A stretch of DNA of 64,000 nucleotides from Mycobacterium sp. 1245111.1 (GCF_001673405.1 NZ_LZLV01000034.1:1-64000), one strand, 5' to 3'; counted from the first letter of the stretch, positions 50,262 to 60,483 are shown. Numbers and translations are program-made. The notes: generated by a model from the letters alone, not told the origin.

Positions 50262-50908
50262 CAGGACGGAATCCGGTTTGCGATCAGGTCGACCAGTTGC
50301 GCGGCCACCGGAGTTCCGTTGCCGAACTGACACTCCGAAATTTGAAACATCACGTTGCCTTTCGCTTGAACCTGGTAAGCGCAATGCCAGCTGGAATCCT
50401 GCCCGTCCTGCAACTCGGCAATCTTCCATGTTGCGCCGGCGCCCATCACCGAGACGCCGAGAACGCTCCACTGGTTTCCGCCCGCGTCAGTCAATATCTT
50501 TGAGCTGCAACGGTTTACCAGATCAGTGGTGAAGGTATGCCGAAAGACACGTGCGACGACGAGCGAATTCGGATATGTCGCCACATATTGCGTGACGGAG
50601 AACTGGAGATCATCCGGATTGTCTTGCTGCGCAAGCTGGCGGAAAGCGGTGAAGTCACCACTCCACTGGTTGACGTCGGAGCTGACCAGCGTCTGGCACT
50701 CGTCGTGGCCAGCCGGCGCGGCACCGGGCGACGGGTAGACGCCCCCGATCCGATGCAGCGGCAACCCGACGACCGAGCTGACGTCGTCGTCGGAGAGCAC
50801 CAGAGAGTCGATCTTGTTTTGCGGTACCACTGGGTTGGCTGCTGCGGGTGAAGCGACGAGGACACATACCGCCGCGAAAACCGCTGCGACGCTGGATACA
50901 TATCGCAC
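50261..50908 (-). CDS. Secreted PknH-ectodomain-like protein
   Basis: 215 residues from the GTG at 50908 (VRYVSSVAAVF). A signal peptide ends SPAAA before NPVVP. The sensor-like domain follows: LVLSDDDVSSVVGLPL, DECQTLVSSDV, VNRCSSKIL, WHCAYQVQ, ISECQFG, again four cysteines. The frame is open further upstream (to 51103), but that part has no ribosome site and would overlap the methyltransferase gene. It is translationally coupled to the lipoprotein paralogue. Confidence 0.75.
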   Translation of the reverse strand: MRYVSSVAAVFAAVCVLVASPAAANPVVPQNKIDSLVLSDDDVSSVVGLPLHRIGGVYPSPGAAPAGHDECQTLVSSDVNQWSGDFTAFRQLAQQDNPDDLQFSVTQYVATYPNSLVVARVFRHTFTTDLVNRCSSKILTDAGGNQWSVLGVSVMGAGATWKIAELQDGQDSSWHCAYQVQAKGNVMFQISECQFGNGTPVAAQLVDLIANRIPS

Positions 50909-50952
50909 GTCGGGAAGTGTAATGGACCGCCGACGCACTTCGATGCACCAGT

Positions 50953-51582
50953 TCAGTCCGGTTTGATCCACCGCCACTGCATCGACCCCCAGGACTCGGC
51001 GTCGGGCAACAGATCGCTCACCGCTCGCACCACTCCGGGCCACCAGTCGGCCTGGTAGTCGTCCCCGGACAGCCAGCCGCCCGGTTTCACCTTCGGGGCC
51101 CACGCCGTGATGTCGGCGACCACGCTGTCGTAGTCATGGCGGGCGTCGATGTGCACCCACGCGAACGATTCATCGGCGAATAGTGCAGCGGCGGCGACGG
51201 AGTCGCTGATCACCAGCTGGATCCTGTCGTCCAGCCCGCAGCCAATGATGTTGCGGTGCAAGAGCCCGGCGAAGGTGCCGCCGCCATGCTCGACGGCGGG
51301 CCCGTGCGCGTCGATGTCGGCGCGGCCTTCGCTGCCGCTTCCCCGCGCGGTGTCGACGCCGACGATCCGGTTGCCCAGCCCCGCGTCGCGCACCACCTCG
51401 CCCAGCGAGCAGATGCTGCGCCCTAGATAGCAGCCCACTTCGCCGAACCAACTGCCGTCGGGGAAATGCGCCACCGCCTCCTCTTGATGACGGCGCCACT
51501 GAAACCACCCCGGGATGTCGCGCCAACTCCGGACGGGATCGTCGAACTTACTGGTCACCGCGTCGCCGGCCGAAGAGTTCAT
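50953..51582 (-). CDS. Class I SAM methyltransferase, Methyltransf_24 type
   Basis: 209 residues from the ATG at 51582. The SAM loop is GEVGCYLGRSICSLGEVV, with IVGVDTARG as the acidic strand end and WVHIDARHDYDSVVADITAW, VKPGGWLSGDDY near the C-terminus. This is the pattern of Methyltransf_24/cephalosporin-hydroxylase-like proteins that act on sugars or small molecules. It reads in the same direction as pdxT, after it, and its role is unknown. Confidence 0.8.
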   Translation of the reverse strand: MNSSAGDAVTSKFDDPVRSWRDIPGWFQWRRHQEEAVAHFPDGSWFGEVGCYLGRSICSLGEVVRDAGLGNRIVGVDTARGSGSEGRADIDAHGPAVEHGGGTFAGLLHRNIIGCGLDDRIQLVISDSVAAAALFADESFAWVHIDARHDYDSVVADITAWAPKVKPGGWLSGDDYQADWWPGVVRAVSDLLPDAESWGSMQWRWIKPD

Positions 51583-51610
51583 GCTCAGCTTTTGACCGCG
51601 AAGTCTGACT

Positions 51611-52210
51611 TCAAACACTCCGGCCGTTGACGATGTCGACGAACAGCTGGTGGATGCGCCGGTCGCCGGTCACCTCGGGATGAAACGCCGTCGCCAGCAT
51701 CGGGCCCTGCCGGACCGCAACGGGATGCTCCGCGGCCCGCGCCAGCACCTGCACGCCGTCGCCGACCCGCTCCACCCACGGCGCGCGGATGAACACCCCG
51801 TGCACCGGCTCGTCGAAGCCGTCGAACGCGACATCGCCTTCGAACGAATCGACCTGACGCCCAAAAGCGTTGCGCCGCACGGTGATGTCGATCGCCGACA
51901 GCGGAAGCGCTTCGCGGCCGGCGGTTCCGGCGTCGCGAATCTCGCTGGCCAGCAGTATCATTCCCGCGCAGGCGCCGTAGGCCGGCATTCCGGAAGCCAA
52001 CCTCGAGCGCAGGGGTTCCAGCAACTCCAACTCACGCAGCAGGTGGCTCATCGTGGTCGACTCCCCGCCGGGAATCACCAACCCGTCGACGGAATCAAGC
52101 TCCGAACGCCGTCGCACGCTGCACGCCGATGCGCCCGAATCACGCAACGCCGCGAGATGTTCACGGACATCGCCCTGCAGCGCCAAGACGCCGATGCGAA
52201 CGGCGGTCAA
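51611..52210 (-). CDS. pdxT: Pyridoxal 5'-phosphate synthase glutaminase subunit
   Basis: 199 residues. Triad glutaminase with [14 protein letters not shown], the nucleophile Cys in [12 protein letters not shown] and the His/Glu pair in FHPEVTGD. It releases ammonia from glutamine for PdxS. The start must be the TTG at 52210 ([14 protein letters not shown]), four bases overlapping the tesB2 stop (TTGA); no ATG or GTG is near. Its partner pdxS lies two genes upstream on the same strand. Confidence 0.94.
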   Translation of the reverse strand: MTAVRIGVLALQGDVREHLAALRDSGASACSVRRRSELDSVDGLVIPGGESTTMSHLLRELELLEPLRSRLASGMPAYGACAGMILLASEIRDAGTAGREALPLSAIDITVRRNAFGRQVDSFEGDVAFDGFDEPVHGVFIRAPWVERVGDGVQVLARAAEHPVAVRQGPMLATAFHPEVTGDRRIHQLFVDIVNGRSV

Positions 52211-53040
52211 CGGTGATCGCTCGAGAAGCGCGTCAGGCCTTCCTGCATGACGGCCGCGACCATCTCGCCGTACTGGTTGAAGATCTTGCCCTGGCACAGC
52301 GCACGCCCACCCGTCGCCGACGGCGAGGACTGGTCGTAGAGCAGCCACTCGTCGGCGCGGAACACCCGCATGAACCACATGGCGTGGTCCAGCGACGCCA
52401 CCTGCAGGTGGTCACGCTCGTCGAGATGGGTGACCTGGGCCGAGCCGAGCAGGGTGAGGTCGCTCATGTAGGCCAGCGCGCAGATGTGCAGTACCGGATC
52501 GTCGGGCAGCGGATCGCGATGCTTGAACCAGACCTGTTGCTGGGCAGCCTTGCCCGCGACCTGGTGGACCTGATCGCGCGGCACGATCCGGATGTCCCAT
52601 TCCTGGAACTGTTTGAAGCCCTCGTCGTCGAACACCTTCATCGACTTGAGCCCCGGCAGGTCGTCCGGCGGTGGTGCCGAGGGCATCATGTCCTGATGGT
52701 GGATGCCCTCCTGATCGGTCTGAAACGACGCCGACATGGAGAAGATCGTTTCGCCGTGCTGGATCGCGTTGACCCGTCGCGTGCAGAACGAACCGCCGTC
52801 GCGCAACCGCTCGACGATAAAAATCGTTGGCGCCGAGGAGTCTCCGGGGCGGATGAAGTACCCGTGCAATGAGTGGACCAGGAAGTGCGGGTCGACCGTG
52901 CGGACCGCGGACACCAGCGATTGGCCCGCCACCTGGCCGCCGAAGGTGCGCTGGAAATTTCCCTGCTCCGGGCTGAATACGCTGCCCCGGTAAATGTTGA
53001 CCTCGAGCTGCTCGAGGTCAAGGATCTTCTCGATCGACAC
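52207..53040 (-). CDS. tesB2: Acyl-CoA thioesterase II
   Basis: 277 residues, a double hotdog fold. The N-terminal half ([27 protein letters not shown]) and the C-terminal half ([40 protein letters not shown]) match TesB. The conserved Asp of the catalytic set is in LDHAMW. It hydrolyses medium- and long-chain acyl-CoA. It sits between pdxS and pdxT, the usual mycobacterial arrangement, and overlaps pdxT by four bases. Confidence 0.93.
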   Translation of the reverse strand: MSIEKILDLEQLEVNIYRGSVFSPEQGNFQRTFGGQVAGQSLVSAVRTVDPHFLVHSLHGYFIRPGDSSAPTIFIVERLRDGGSFCTRRVNAIQHGETIFSMSASFQTDQEGIHHQDMMPSAPPPDDLPGLKSMKVFDDEGFKQFQEWDIRIVPRDQVHQVAGKAAQQQVWFKHRDPLPDDPVLHICALAYMSDLTLLGSAQVTHLDERDHLQVASLDHAMWFMRVFRADEWLLYDQSSPSATGGRALCQGKIFNQYGEMVAAVMQEGLTRFSSDHR

Positions 53041-53049
53041 GGACTGTTT

Positions 53050-53967
53050 TTACCAGCCGCGCTGGGCCAGGCGATGCGGCTCCGGTACCTGCTCGACGTT
53101 GATGCCGACCATCGCCTCCCCGAGGCCGCGGGACACCTTGGCCAGCACGTCGGGGTCGTCGTAAAACGTGGTGGCCTTCACAATCGCCGCTGCGCGCTGC
53201 GCCGGATCCCCGGACTTGAAGATGCCCGAGCCGACGAAGACACCCTCGGCGCCGAGCTGCATCATCATCGCGGCGTCGGCCGGCGTCGCGATACCGCCGG
53301 CGGTGAACAGCGTGACCGGCAGCTTGCCCGCACGGGCGACTTCGACGACAAGGTCGTAGGGCGCCTGCAATTCCTTTGCCGCCACGAACAATTCGTCCTC
53401 GGACAGGGAGCCGAGCCGACGAATCTCGCCGCCGATGGCACGCATGTGCGTGGTGGCGTTGGATACGTCGCCGGTGCCGGCTTCACCCTTGGAGCGGATC
53501 ATCGCGGCGCCCTCGTTGATCCGCCGCAGCGCTTCACCGAGATTCGTCGCGCCGCAGACGAACGGCACGGTGAACTTCCACTTGTCGATGTGGTGGGTGT
53601 AGTCGGCGGGTGTCAGCACCTCGGACTCGTCGACGTAGTCCACGCCAAGGCTCTGCAGGATCTGCGCTTCGACGAAGTGACCGATACGCGCCTTGGCCAT
53701 CACCGGGATGGTGACCGCGGAGATGATGCCCTCGATCATGTCGGGGTCGCTCATCCGCGATACGCCGCCCTGAGCGCGAATGTCGGCGGGAACGCGCTCG
53801 AGCGCCATCACCGCGACGGCGCCGGCGCCTTCGGCGATCCGGGCCTGCTCGGGGGTGACGACGTCCATGATCACGCCGCCCTTGAGCATCTCGGCCATGC
53901 CGCGCTTGACCCGCGCGGTTCCGGTCCGCGCTGTGCCATTTGCGCCGTGCGGCTGAGCGCTATCCAC
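53050..53967 (-). CDS. pdxS: Pyridoxal 5'-phosphate synthase lyase subunit
   Basis: 305 residues, a TIM barrel. Key residues are in [25 protein letters not shown] (Schiff-base Lys) and [11 protein letters not shown] (second Lys and phosphate loop). It condenses ribose 5-phosphate, glyceraldehyde 3-phosphate and ammonia to PLP. ATG at 53967, with an AAGGAGATC ribosome site. First gene of pdxS-tesB2-pdxT. Confidence 0.97.
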   Translation of the reverse strand: MDSAQPHGANGTARTGTARVKRGMAEMLKGGVIMDVVTPEQARIAEGAGAVAVMALERVPADIRAQGGVSRMSDPDMIEGIISAVTIPVMAKARIGHFVEAQILQSLGVDYVDESEVLTPADYTHHIDKWKFTVPFVCGATNLGEALRRINEGAAMIRSKGEAGTGDVSNATTHMRAIGGEIRRLGSLSEDELFVAAKELQAPYDLVVEVARAGKLPVTLFTAGGIATPADAAMMMQLGAEGVFVGSGIFKSGDPAQRAAAIVKATTFYDDPDVLAKVSRGLGEAMVGINVEQVPEPHRLAQRGW

Positions 53968-54046
53968 GGTCGATCTCCTTCAACTGGTCTCACCCAATTC
54001 TAGGGGTGGACGCCAAATCGTATTTCCTGGCCGCGCTGCCAGCGCC

Positions 54047-55096
54047 TTAGCGGATGGACTGTAGCTGCCGTGGCCGATCCGGCGCGCTGGCCTGCGCAGC
54101 TGCCTCGGCGAGCAGTTCGGGCAGCTGAAGCGGATAGACCGTCTCCCCGGAGTTTGCCAGCTCAACGATGTCGGCAGCGTCACACCAGCGATGGCAGTGG
54201 ATGTAGCGGTTCTCCAGCTCGGTGCGTCCGCTGGTGTTCGGCTCGAAGCGCCGGGTGCGGTGGACGAAGAAGAATTCCTCGCTGTCGATCTCGGCGCCGT
54301 TGAAGTCGAACACCGCGTCGCGCCGCCAGATAGGTCCGATCATGTCGGTGGGATCGGCCCGCAGACCGGTCTCCTCGGCCAGTTCGCGCACGGCGGCTTG
54401 GCCGAGGGATTCTCCGTCGCCGACCCGGCCACCCACGGTGAACCACCACCGCGGCGCCGCGGCCAGGTCCTGGCCGGCCGCGGGATCGGAACCGCACAGC
54501 AGCAACACCGCCCCGGTCTCGTCGAGCAGCACCACCCGCGCCGAGGTGCGGCGGTCGACGGGATGGCGATCGGCCTGCCGGAGTGCCTGCGATCGCTCGG
54601 CGATCTCGAAATAGGTTGGCAGCTTGGCTGTTCCGGCCAACCGGAACAGCCGCACCAGCCGCTTTTCGCGCAGCGCGAGCGTGTCGCGAACCGCATCGTT
54701 GTGGAATCGGCGGGCCAGCACCACGCGGGCTTCGGCGTCGGCCAGCTCGGCGATCACACCGGCCGGCACCGAGGCCGGATCGACCATCGCCAGCGCGGCG
54801 GCCAACTTGTTCTCGCATCCTTCGCGGGCCTGGCGGGGAGCGGTCTCTGCCGCGTCGGCGGCGGCCACCAGTTCCTTGGCTTCGGCGTCCACCGGGCCGC
54901 CGAAGGCGTTCGCGGCGACTGTCCGAGCCACCACTGCCCGGCGGGCCAACGCCGCGTCCAGCGCCTGCCAGGACAGGTCGTAACGGACATGCAGGCGGTC
55001 GAGCCGATTGGCCGCCCGATATGCCCAGGCGCCGAACCCGACCAGCACCAGCAGCAGCGCGACCAGGGCCGCGACCAGCCCAATCGTCCACCACAT
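54047..55096 (-). CDS. Nudix hydrolase with LemA-like N-terminus
   Basis: 349 residues. An N-terminal membrane segment (IGLVAALVALLLVLVGFGAWAY) and a helical part (about 25-150) resemble LemA-type proteins. The C-terminal Nudix domain carries the box GGRVGDGESLGQAAVRELAEETGL in pieces at about 220-243 (G-x5-E-x7-REUxEExGU) and so hydrolyses a nucleoside diphosphate derivative, substrate unknown. It corresponds to Rv2609c and overlaps pimA by one base (TGATG). Confidence 0.9.
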   Translation of the reverse strand: MWWTIGLVAALVALLLVLVGFGAWAYRAANRLDRLHVRYDLSWQALDAALARRAVVARTVAANAFGGPVDAEAKELVAAADAAETAPRQAREGCENKLAAALAMVDPASVPAGVIAELADAEARVVLARRFHNDAVRDTLALREKRLVRLFRLAGTAKLPTYFEIAERSQALRQADRHPVDRRTSARVVLLDETGAVLLLCGSDPAAGQDLAAAPRWWFTVGGRVGDGESLGQAAVRELAEETGLRADPTDMIGPIWRRDAVFDFNGAEIDSEEFFFVHRTRRFEPNTSGRTELENRYIHCHRWCDAADIVELANSGETVYPLQLPELLAEAAAQASAPDRPRQLQSIR

Positions 55097-56226
55097 CAGC
55101 CGGCCACCTGGACTTTGTTGCCGCTGACAGCAACGGTCTCGTAGACCCGCATGATCTGGCTGGCCACCACGGGCCAGTCATAGCGGCGCACCGCTTCAGC
55201 GCCGGCAGCGACGTAGCGCTGCGCCAGCGACTCGTCGTCCAGCACCGCGATCACGCCCTCGGCCAGCGCCGCGCTGTCGTCGACGGCGACCAGCCGCCCG
55301 GCTTCCCCGTCGCGCAGCACCCGCCGGAATGCGTGCAGGTCGCTGGCCACCACCGGCGTGCCGGCCGCCATCGCCTCGACGAGCACGATCCCGAAGCTCT
55401 CCCCGCCCAGGTTCGGCGCACAGTAGACGTCGGCGCTGCGCATCGCCGACGCCTTGGCGGCATCGTCGACCTGGCCGAGAAAACGGAGGTGACCGGCCAA
55501 ATCCCCTGCCTTGGACCGTAATTCATCCTCGTTACCACGGCCGGCGATCAACACCTGCAAGCCGGGAAATCGCTCGACCAGGCTGGGCAGCGCCCCGATC
55601 AGCACCGCCATGCCCTTCCGGGGTTCGTCGTAGCGTCCCAGGAACAACACCGTCTTGGCCGGCCGCGGATACCCGTCGAGCAGCGGCGCCGAGGCCATCG
55701 CCTCGACGTCGACGCCGTTGGGGATCTCGACCGCATCGGACCCCAGCGCCTCCATCTGCCACCGCCGGGCCAGGTCGGACACCGCGATGCGGCCGATGAT
55801 CTTTTCGTGCATGGGCTGCAGCAATCCGCCGAACACCGACAGCATCAGCGACTTGGTGGTCGAGGTGTGGAAGGTGGCCACGATGGGCCCTTGGGCAATC
55901 CGCAACGCCCACATCGACACGCTGGGGGCGTTCGGTTCGTGCAGGTGCAGGACGTCGAAGTCGCCGTCGGCTAGCCAGCGCCGGATCTTGCCGCTGACGG
56001 CGGGGCTGATCTGCAGGCGTGCCACCGAGCCGTTGTAGGGAATCGGGACCGCCCGGCCGGCCGAGACGACGTAGTCGGGCAATGTGACGTGCCGGCCTGG
56101 CGAAGTCGGTGCCAGCACGCTGACGTCCTGACCGCGGCCGCGCATCACCGCGGCGAGCTGCAGGACATGCGACTGCACTCCGCCCGGCACGTCGAACGAG
56201 TACGGGCAGACCATCCCGATCCGCAT
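55096..56226 (-). CDS. pimA: Phosphatidylinositol mannosyltransferase PimA
   Basis: 376 residues from the ATG at 56226 (MRIGMVCPYSF). GT-B fold, GT4 family: N-terminal DVPGGVQSH loop, membrane-facing basic patch, and the C-terminal donor site LGGESFGIVLVEAMAAG with the E-x7-E motif. It adds the first mannose from GDP-mannose to phosphatidylinositol at the inner face of the membrane. The length fits Rv2610c. It overlaps patA and the Nudix gene by one base on either side, in one tight operon. Confidence 0.97.
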   Translation of the reverse strand: MRIGMVCPYSFDVPGGVQSHVLQLAAVMRGRGQDVSVLAPTSPGRHVTLPDYVVSAGRAVPIPYNGSVARLQISPAVSGKIRRWLADGDFDVLHLHEPNAPSVSMWALRIAQGPIVATFHTSTTKSLMLSVFGGLLQPMHEKIIGRIAVSDLARRWQMEALGSDAVEIPNGVDVEAMASAPLLDGYPRPAKTVLFLGRYDEPRKGMAVLIGALPSLVERFPGLQVLIAGRGNEDELRSKAGDLAGHLRFLGQVDDAAKASAMRSADVYCAPNLGGESFGIVLVEAMAAGTPVVASDLHAFRRVLRDGEAGRLVAVDDSAALAEGVIAVLDDESLAQRYVAAGAEAVRRYDWPVVASQIMRVYETVAVSGNKVQVAG

Positions 56227-57167
56227 CAGCTCTCCGCCAATCGGGCCTGGCGTTCCTCCGACAGATCCGCCAGCCACTGCGGCTGGAGCATGTGCCAGTC
56301 GGCGGGATGCTCGGCGATGTTGCGGGCGAAGACATCGGCCAGCGACTGGGTGACGACGCCGACGTCGCCGCTGGAGCAGTCCAACGGCGGGAAGAACGTG
56401 ACTCGGCAATCATCGCCGTCGTACCAGCAGTGCACGGGCAGCAAGGCTGCCCCGGTGGTGATCGCCAGTTTCGCCGGTCCGGCCGGCATTCTCGTGGGTT
56501 CGCCGAAGAAGTCGACCTGGACGCCGCTGCGGCTCAGGTCGCGCTCGGCCATCAGACACACCACCTTGTTGTCCCGCAGCCGCTCGCTGAGCAACGGGAA
56601 CGGGGGCTGCTCACCGCCGGACAGCGGAATCACCTCGAATCCCAAGCTTTCCCGGTATTCGATGAACCGCAGGAACAACGACTCAGGTTTCAGCCGCTCG
56701 GCGACGGTGGTGAACTTGCCGTAGGTCTGAGCCATCCACACCCCGGCCATGTCCCAGTTCCCACTGTGCGGCAACGCCGCAACGACGCCGCGACCGCTGG
56801 CCAGCGCCGCGTCGATATGCTCTGTGCCCGTTGTGGTTTCGGCGAGCAGCCGGCCGAGCGCCTGGTGGTCCATCGACGGCAACCGAAACGCTTCACGCCA
56901 GTACCGGGCGTAGGACGCCAGCGACGCCCGCACCAGGCTGGCGGGCACGTCTTTCGGCTCGACACCGACGACCCGGGCGAGATTCTTGCGGAGCTGCTCT
57001 GGTCCCCCGTTGCGCGACGCGTAGAGCGCTCCGGCGTCGAAGACGTTGCGTGCCGCGAATTCCGGCATCGTTCGCACTGTCAGCCAGCCGGCCGCATAAC
57101 CCCAGTCGGTCAGTCGACTGCCGAGCGAAAGACCGCTGATGCCAGGCAGTTTCAGACCGCCGATCAC
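56226..57167 (-). CDS. patA: PIM acyltransferase (PatA-type)
   Basis: 313 residues from the GTG at 57167, four bases overlapping pgsA1. The HX4D motif of membrane acyltransferases is seen as PHSGNWDMAG (about 130-139), with GVQVDFFGEPTRMPAG as a later conserved block. It acylates the mannose of PIM1/PIM2 with palmitate. A longer frame to 57644 is excluded because it overlaps pgsA1. It corresponds to Rv2611c. Confidence 0.93.
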   Translation of the reverse strand: MIGGLKLPGISGLSLGSRLTDWGYAAGWLTVRTMPEFAARNVFDAGALYASRNGGPEQLRKNLARVVGVEPKDVPASLVRASLASYARYWREAFRLPSMDHQALGRLLAETTTGTEHIDAALASGRGVVAALPHSGNWDMAGVWMAQTYGKFTTVAERLKPESLFLRFIEYRESLGFEVIPLSGGEQPPFPLLSERLRDNKVVCLMAERDLSRSGVQVDFFGEPTRMPAGPAKLAITTGAALLPVHCWYDGDDCRVTFFPPLDCSSGDVGVVTQSLADVFARNIAEHPADWHMLQPQWLADLSEERQARLAES

Positions 57168-57820
57168 GACTCGGTCTCTCCCGGGTTGCCCGGCGGCGGT
57201 AGTGGAGTGCCCGCGCCGGTCGAGTCCCGCACGGTGTGCAACCGCTGAGCACAGGTCACCATGCTCGCGGCGGCCAGCAACCACATCGCCGAGGGCAGCG
57301 CCCAGTGCAACGGAAAGATCGGCAGGTCCGACAATCCCGCGCCGACCAACACGATGATCAGCCGCTCCGGCCGCTCGATGAAACCACCACCGCCGCGCAG
57401 CCCACTGGCTTCGGCGCGGGCTTTGATGTACGAGATCACTTGGGAAGTCACCAAGCAGATCAACGTCGCCACGACCAGTGGGCGGCTGTGGAGGCCGAAA
57501 GCCGCCCACCACGCCAGCCCGCAGAACACCGCACCGTCGCTGATACGGTCGCAGGTGGCATCGAGCACCGCGCCAAACCTGGTGCCGCCGCCGCTTTCTC
57601 GCGCCATCGCACCGTCGACGAGGTCGAACATCACGAAGAACCAAATGACCAGTGTGCCGGCGAACAGCCGTCCGGTCGGGAAGAGTGTCAACGCTGCCAG
57701 CACCGCGGCGGCGGTCGCGACGATGGTCACACCGTCCGCCGTGAACCCCGCGCGCAGAAATGCCCGCGCCACCGGTGCGGTGGCTCGCGCGACTCCCTCG
57801 CGGGATAACAGCTTGCTCAC
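57164..57820 (-). CDS. pgsA1: Phosphatidylinositol phosphate synthase
   Basis: 218 residues from the GTG at 57820. The CDP-alcohol phosphotransferase motif is present: DGAMAR, then GAVLDATCDR (D-G-x2-A-R-x8-G-x3-D-x3-D). Six membrane segments. It joins CDP-diacylglycerol with inositol phosphate to give the precursor of phosphatidylinositol, the base of all PIMs, LM and LAM. It overlaps patA by four bases and lies ten bases after the HIT gene. Confidence 0.95.
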   Translation of the reverse strand: MSKLLSREGVARATAPVARAFLRAGFTADGVTIVATAAAVLAALTLFPTGRLFAGTLVIWFFVMFDLVDGAMARESGGGTRFGAVLDATCDRISDGAVFCGLAWWAAFGLHSRPLVVATLICLVTSQVISYIKARAEASGLRGGGGFIERPERLIIVLVGAGLSDLPIFPLHWALPSAMWLLAAASMVTCAQRLHTVRDSTGAGTPLPPPGNPGETES

Positions 57821-57830
57821 GACGGCCCGC

Positions 57831-58436
57831 TCATGATTGCCGGGCCCACTCCGCGGCCAGCAGACTGCGGGTGTCACGCAGCAATTGCGGGATCACCTTC
57901 GAGTCGCCGATGATCGTGATGAAGTTGGCGTCGCCACCCCATCGCGGCACCACGTGCACATGCAGGTGCTCGGCCAGCGAGCCGCCGGCCGAGTGGCCCA
58001 GGTTGACCCCGACGTTGAACCCGTGCGGGCGGGACACGTTCTTGATGACGCGAATTGCCTTCTGGATGAACGCCATCAGTTCGGCGCTTTCCGCCTCCGT
58101 CAAATCCTCGATCTCGGAGAAGCGACGGTAAGGCACCACCATCAGGTGCCCGGGGTTGTATGGGTAGAGGTTCAGCACCGCGTAGACCAGTTCGCCACGT
58201 GCCACCACCAGACCGTCCTCGTCGGACAGTTGCGGGATGTCGGTAAAAGGCTGTTCCTTGTTGCCGTTGTCCCGCTTCAGTGGCCCCTCGGCCAGGTAAC
58301 TCATCCGGTAGGGCGTCCACAGCCGCTGCAGGTGATCGGATTCTCCGACACCTCGGTCTATTAGGGCCGTCGGCTCCTCGCACTCGCGCTCGTCGCCGCC
58401 GTCACCGAAGTCGACGATCGAGTCGTCGTCAGCCAC
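57831..58436 (-). CDS. HIT family protein, diadenosine tetraphosphate phosphorylase-like
   Basis: 201 residues from the GTG at 58436. The histidine triad [10 protein letters not shown] is at about residues 157-166, with the base-binding [14 protein letters not shown]. The M. tuberculosis homologue Rv2613c is known as an Ap4A phosphorylase, so the same reaction is expected here. The start lies inside the last codons of thrS (8-bp overlap). Confidence 0.93.
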   Translation of the reverse strand: MADDDSIVDFGDGGDERECEEPTALIDRGVGESDHLQRLWTPYRMSYLAEGPLKRDNGNKEQPFTDIPQLSDEDGLVVARGELVYAVLNLYPYNPGHLMVVPYRRFSEIEDLTEAESAELMAFIQKAIRVIKNVSRPHGFNVGVNLGHSAGGSLAEHLHVHVVPRWGGDANFITIIGDSKVIPQLLRDTRSLLAAEWARQS

Positions 58437-60483
58437 GGCTGGTCACCTTAACCAAATCGGCGGTGGGAACTGCGTTTTCACGGTCGACAACCCACTGCTT
58501 GATGACGGCCACCGCTTCGTCGCGAGGAACGCCGTTGATCTGCGTGCGGTCGCCGAACCGGAAGCTGACCGCGCCGGCCTCGACGTCGCGATCGCCGGCG
58601 AGCAACATGAACGGCACCCGTTGGTTGGTGTGGTTGACGATCTTCTTGGCCATCCGGTCGTCGCTGGCGTCAACATCGACCCTGATCCCGTTCGACTTCA
58701 GTTGCGCGGCAATGTCTTCCAAGTAGGACAGATGGCCGTCGGCGACGGGGATGCCGACCACCTGGACGGGCGCCAGCCAGGCCGGGAACGCCCCGGCGTA
58801 GTGCTCGGTGAGGATGCCGAAGAACCGCTCGATCGATCCGAACAGCGCGCGATGGATGAGCACCGGACGTTGCCGCGAACCGTCGGCAGCGGTGTACTCC
58901 AGGTCGAACCGATCGGGCATGTTGAAGTCGAGCTGGATGGTCGACATCTGCCAGCTGCGACCCAGCGCATCCTTCACCTGGACCGAGATCTTCGGGCCGT
59001 AGAACGCGGCGCCGCCCGGGTCGGGAACCAGGTGCAAGCCCGAGGCCTCGGCCACCTCGCGCAGGACGTCGGTCGCCTCGTCCCACACGTCGTCGGAGCC
59101 GACGTATTTCTCGGGATCCTTGGTGGACAGCTCCAGATAGAAATCGTTGAGGCCGTAGTCGGCCAGCAGATCCAACACGAAGCCCAGCAACGACCCCAAC
59201 TCGTCGCGCATCTGCTCGCGCGTGCAGTAGATGTGCGCGTCGTCCTGAGTCATGCCGCGCACGCGGGTCAAGCCGTGCACGACGCCGGACTTCTCATACC
59301 GGTAGACGGTGCCGAACTCGAAGAGCCGCAACGGAAGTTCGCGATAGGAGCGACCCCGGGACCGATAGATCAGATGATGCATCGGGCAGTTCATCGGCTT
59401 GAGGTAGTAGTCCTGCCCGGGTTTGCGGACCGTGCCGTCCTCGTTGAATTCCGCGTCCATGTGCATCGGCGGGAACATGCCGTCGGCATACCACTCGAGA
59501 TGGCCCGAGGTGATGTACAGCTGTTCCTTGGTGATGTGTGGGGTGTTGACGAACTGGTAGCCCGCCTCCAGGTGCTTACGCCGCGAATAATCTTCGAGTT
59601 CGCTGCGGACGATGCCGCCTTTCGGATGGAAAACCGCTAGGCCCGAACCGATTTCGTCGGGGAAGCTGAACAGATCCAACTCGACGCCGAGCTTGCGGTG
59701 GTCGCGTCGCTGAGCCTCTTCCAGCAACTCCAGGTGACGGTCCAGCGCCTCTTGCGATTCCCACGCGGTGCCGTAGATGCGTTGCAGGCTGGCGTTGTTC
59801 TGATCGCCGCGCCAGTACGCCGCCGAGCTACGAGTCAGCTTGAAGGCGGGAATGTGTTTGGTGGTCGGTATGTGCGGACCGCGGCACAGATCGCCCCAAA
59901 CACGTTCGCGGGTGCGGGGATTCAGGTTGTCGTAGGCGGTCAGCTCGTCGCCGCCGATTTCCATGATGTCGGGGTCGCCGGACTTGTCGTCGACCAACTC
60001 GAGCTTGTAGGGCTCGCCGGCCAGTTCGCCGCGGGCCTGGTCCTTGGACTCGTAGACCCGGCGGTCGAACAGCTGACCCTCCTTGACGATCTGGCGCATG
60101 CGCTTTTCCAGCTTGTCCAGATCCTCGGGCGTGAACGGTTCCGCGACGTCGAAGTCGTAGTAGAAGCCGTCGGTGATCGGCGGCCCGATGCCGAGCTTGG
60201 CGTGCGGGAACAGATCCTGCACGGCCTGAGCCAGCACGTGGGCGGCCGAATGCCGGATCACGCTGCGCCCGTCGTCGGTGTCCGCCGCCACCGGGACGAC
60301 CTCGGCGTCGGCGTCGGGAACCCAGCTCAGGTCGCGCAGCTTGCCCTCGGCGTCACGCACCACGACGATCGCGTCGGCGGCCCCGCGGCCCGGCAGTCCG
60401 GCTTCGCGCACCGCCGCCGCCGCGGTCGTCCCGGCAGCCACCCGGATCGGGGTTGCTGACGCGGGGTGTGCGAGGGCGGTCAT
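58429..60483 (-). CDS. thrS: Threonyl-tRNA synthetase
   Basis: 684 residues from the ATG at 60483; an upstream ATG at 60498 adds five residues and has a weaker ribosome site. The domains are TGS-like N1, N2 editing domain ([16 protein letters not shown]; also CRGPHIPTT), class II catalytic core ([32 protein letters not shown], and motif 3 [13 protein letters not shown]) and C-terminal anticodon-binding domain. Charges tRNA-Thr and edits Ser-tRNA-Thr. First gene of the tight run that ends with the Nudix gene. Confidence 0.97.
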   Translation of the reverse strand: MTALAHPASATPIRVAAGTTAAAAVREAGLPGRGAADAIVVVRDAEGKLRDLSWVPDADAEVVPVAADTDDGRSVIRHSAAHVLAQAVQDLFPHAKLGIGPPITDGFYYDFDVAEPFTPEDLDKLEKRMRQIVKEGQLFDRRVYESKDQARGELAGEPYKLELVDDKSGDPDIMEIGGDELTAYDNLNPRTRERVWGDLCRGPHIPTTKHIPAFKLTRSSAAYWRGDQNNASLQRIYGTAWESQEALDRHLELLEEAQRRDHRKLGVELDLFSFPDEIGSGLAVFHPKGGIVRSELEDYSRRKHLEAGYQFVNTPHITKEQLYITSGHLEWYADGMFPPMHMDAEFNEDGTVRKPGQDYYLKPMNCPMHHLIYRSRGRSYRELPLRLFEFGTVYRYEKSGVVHGLTRVRGMTQDDAHIYCTREQMRDELGSLLGFVLDLLADYGLNDFYLELSTKDPEKYVGSDDVWDEATDVLREVAEASGLHLVPDPGGAAFYGPKISVQVKDALGRSWQMSTIQLDFNMPDRFDLEYTAADGSRQRPVLIHRALFGSIERFFGILTEHYAGAFPAWLAPVQVVGIPVADGHLSYLEDIAAQLKSNGIRVDVDASDDRMAKKIVNHTNQRVPFMLLAGDRDVEAGAVSFRFGDRTQINGVPRDEAVAVIKQWVVDRENAVPTADLVKVTSRG

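Noticed and set aside
57168..57644. Upstream extension of the patA frame
   Set aside because: It lies antiphase within pgsA1 on the same strand; the GTG at 57167 with the 4-bp overlap is the normal start.
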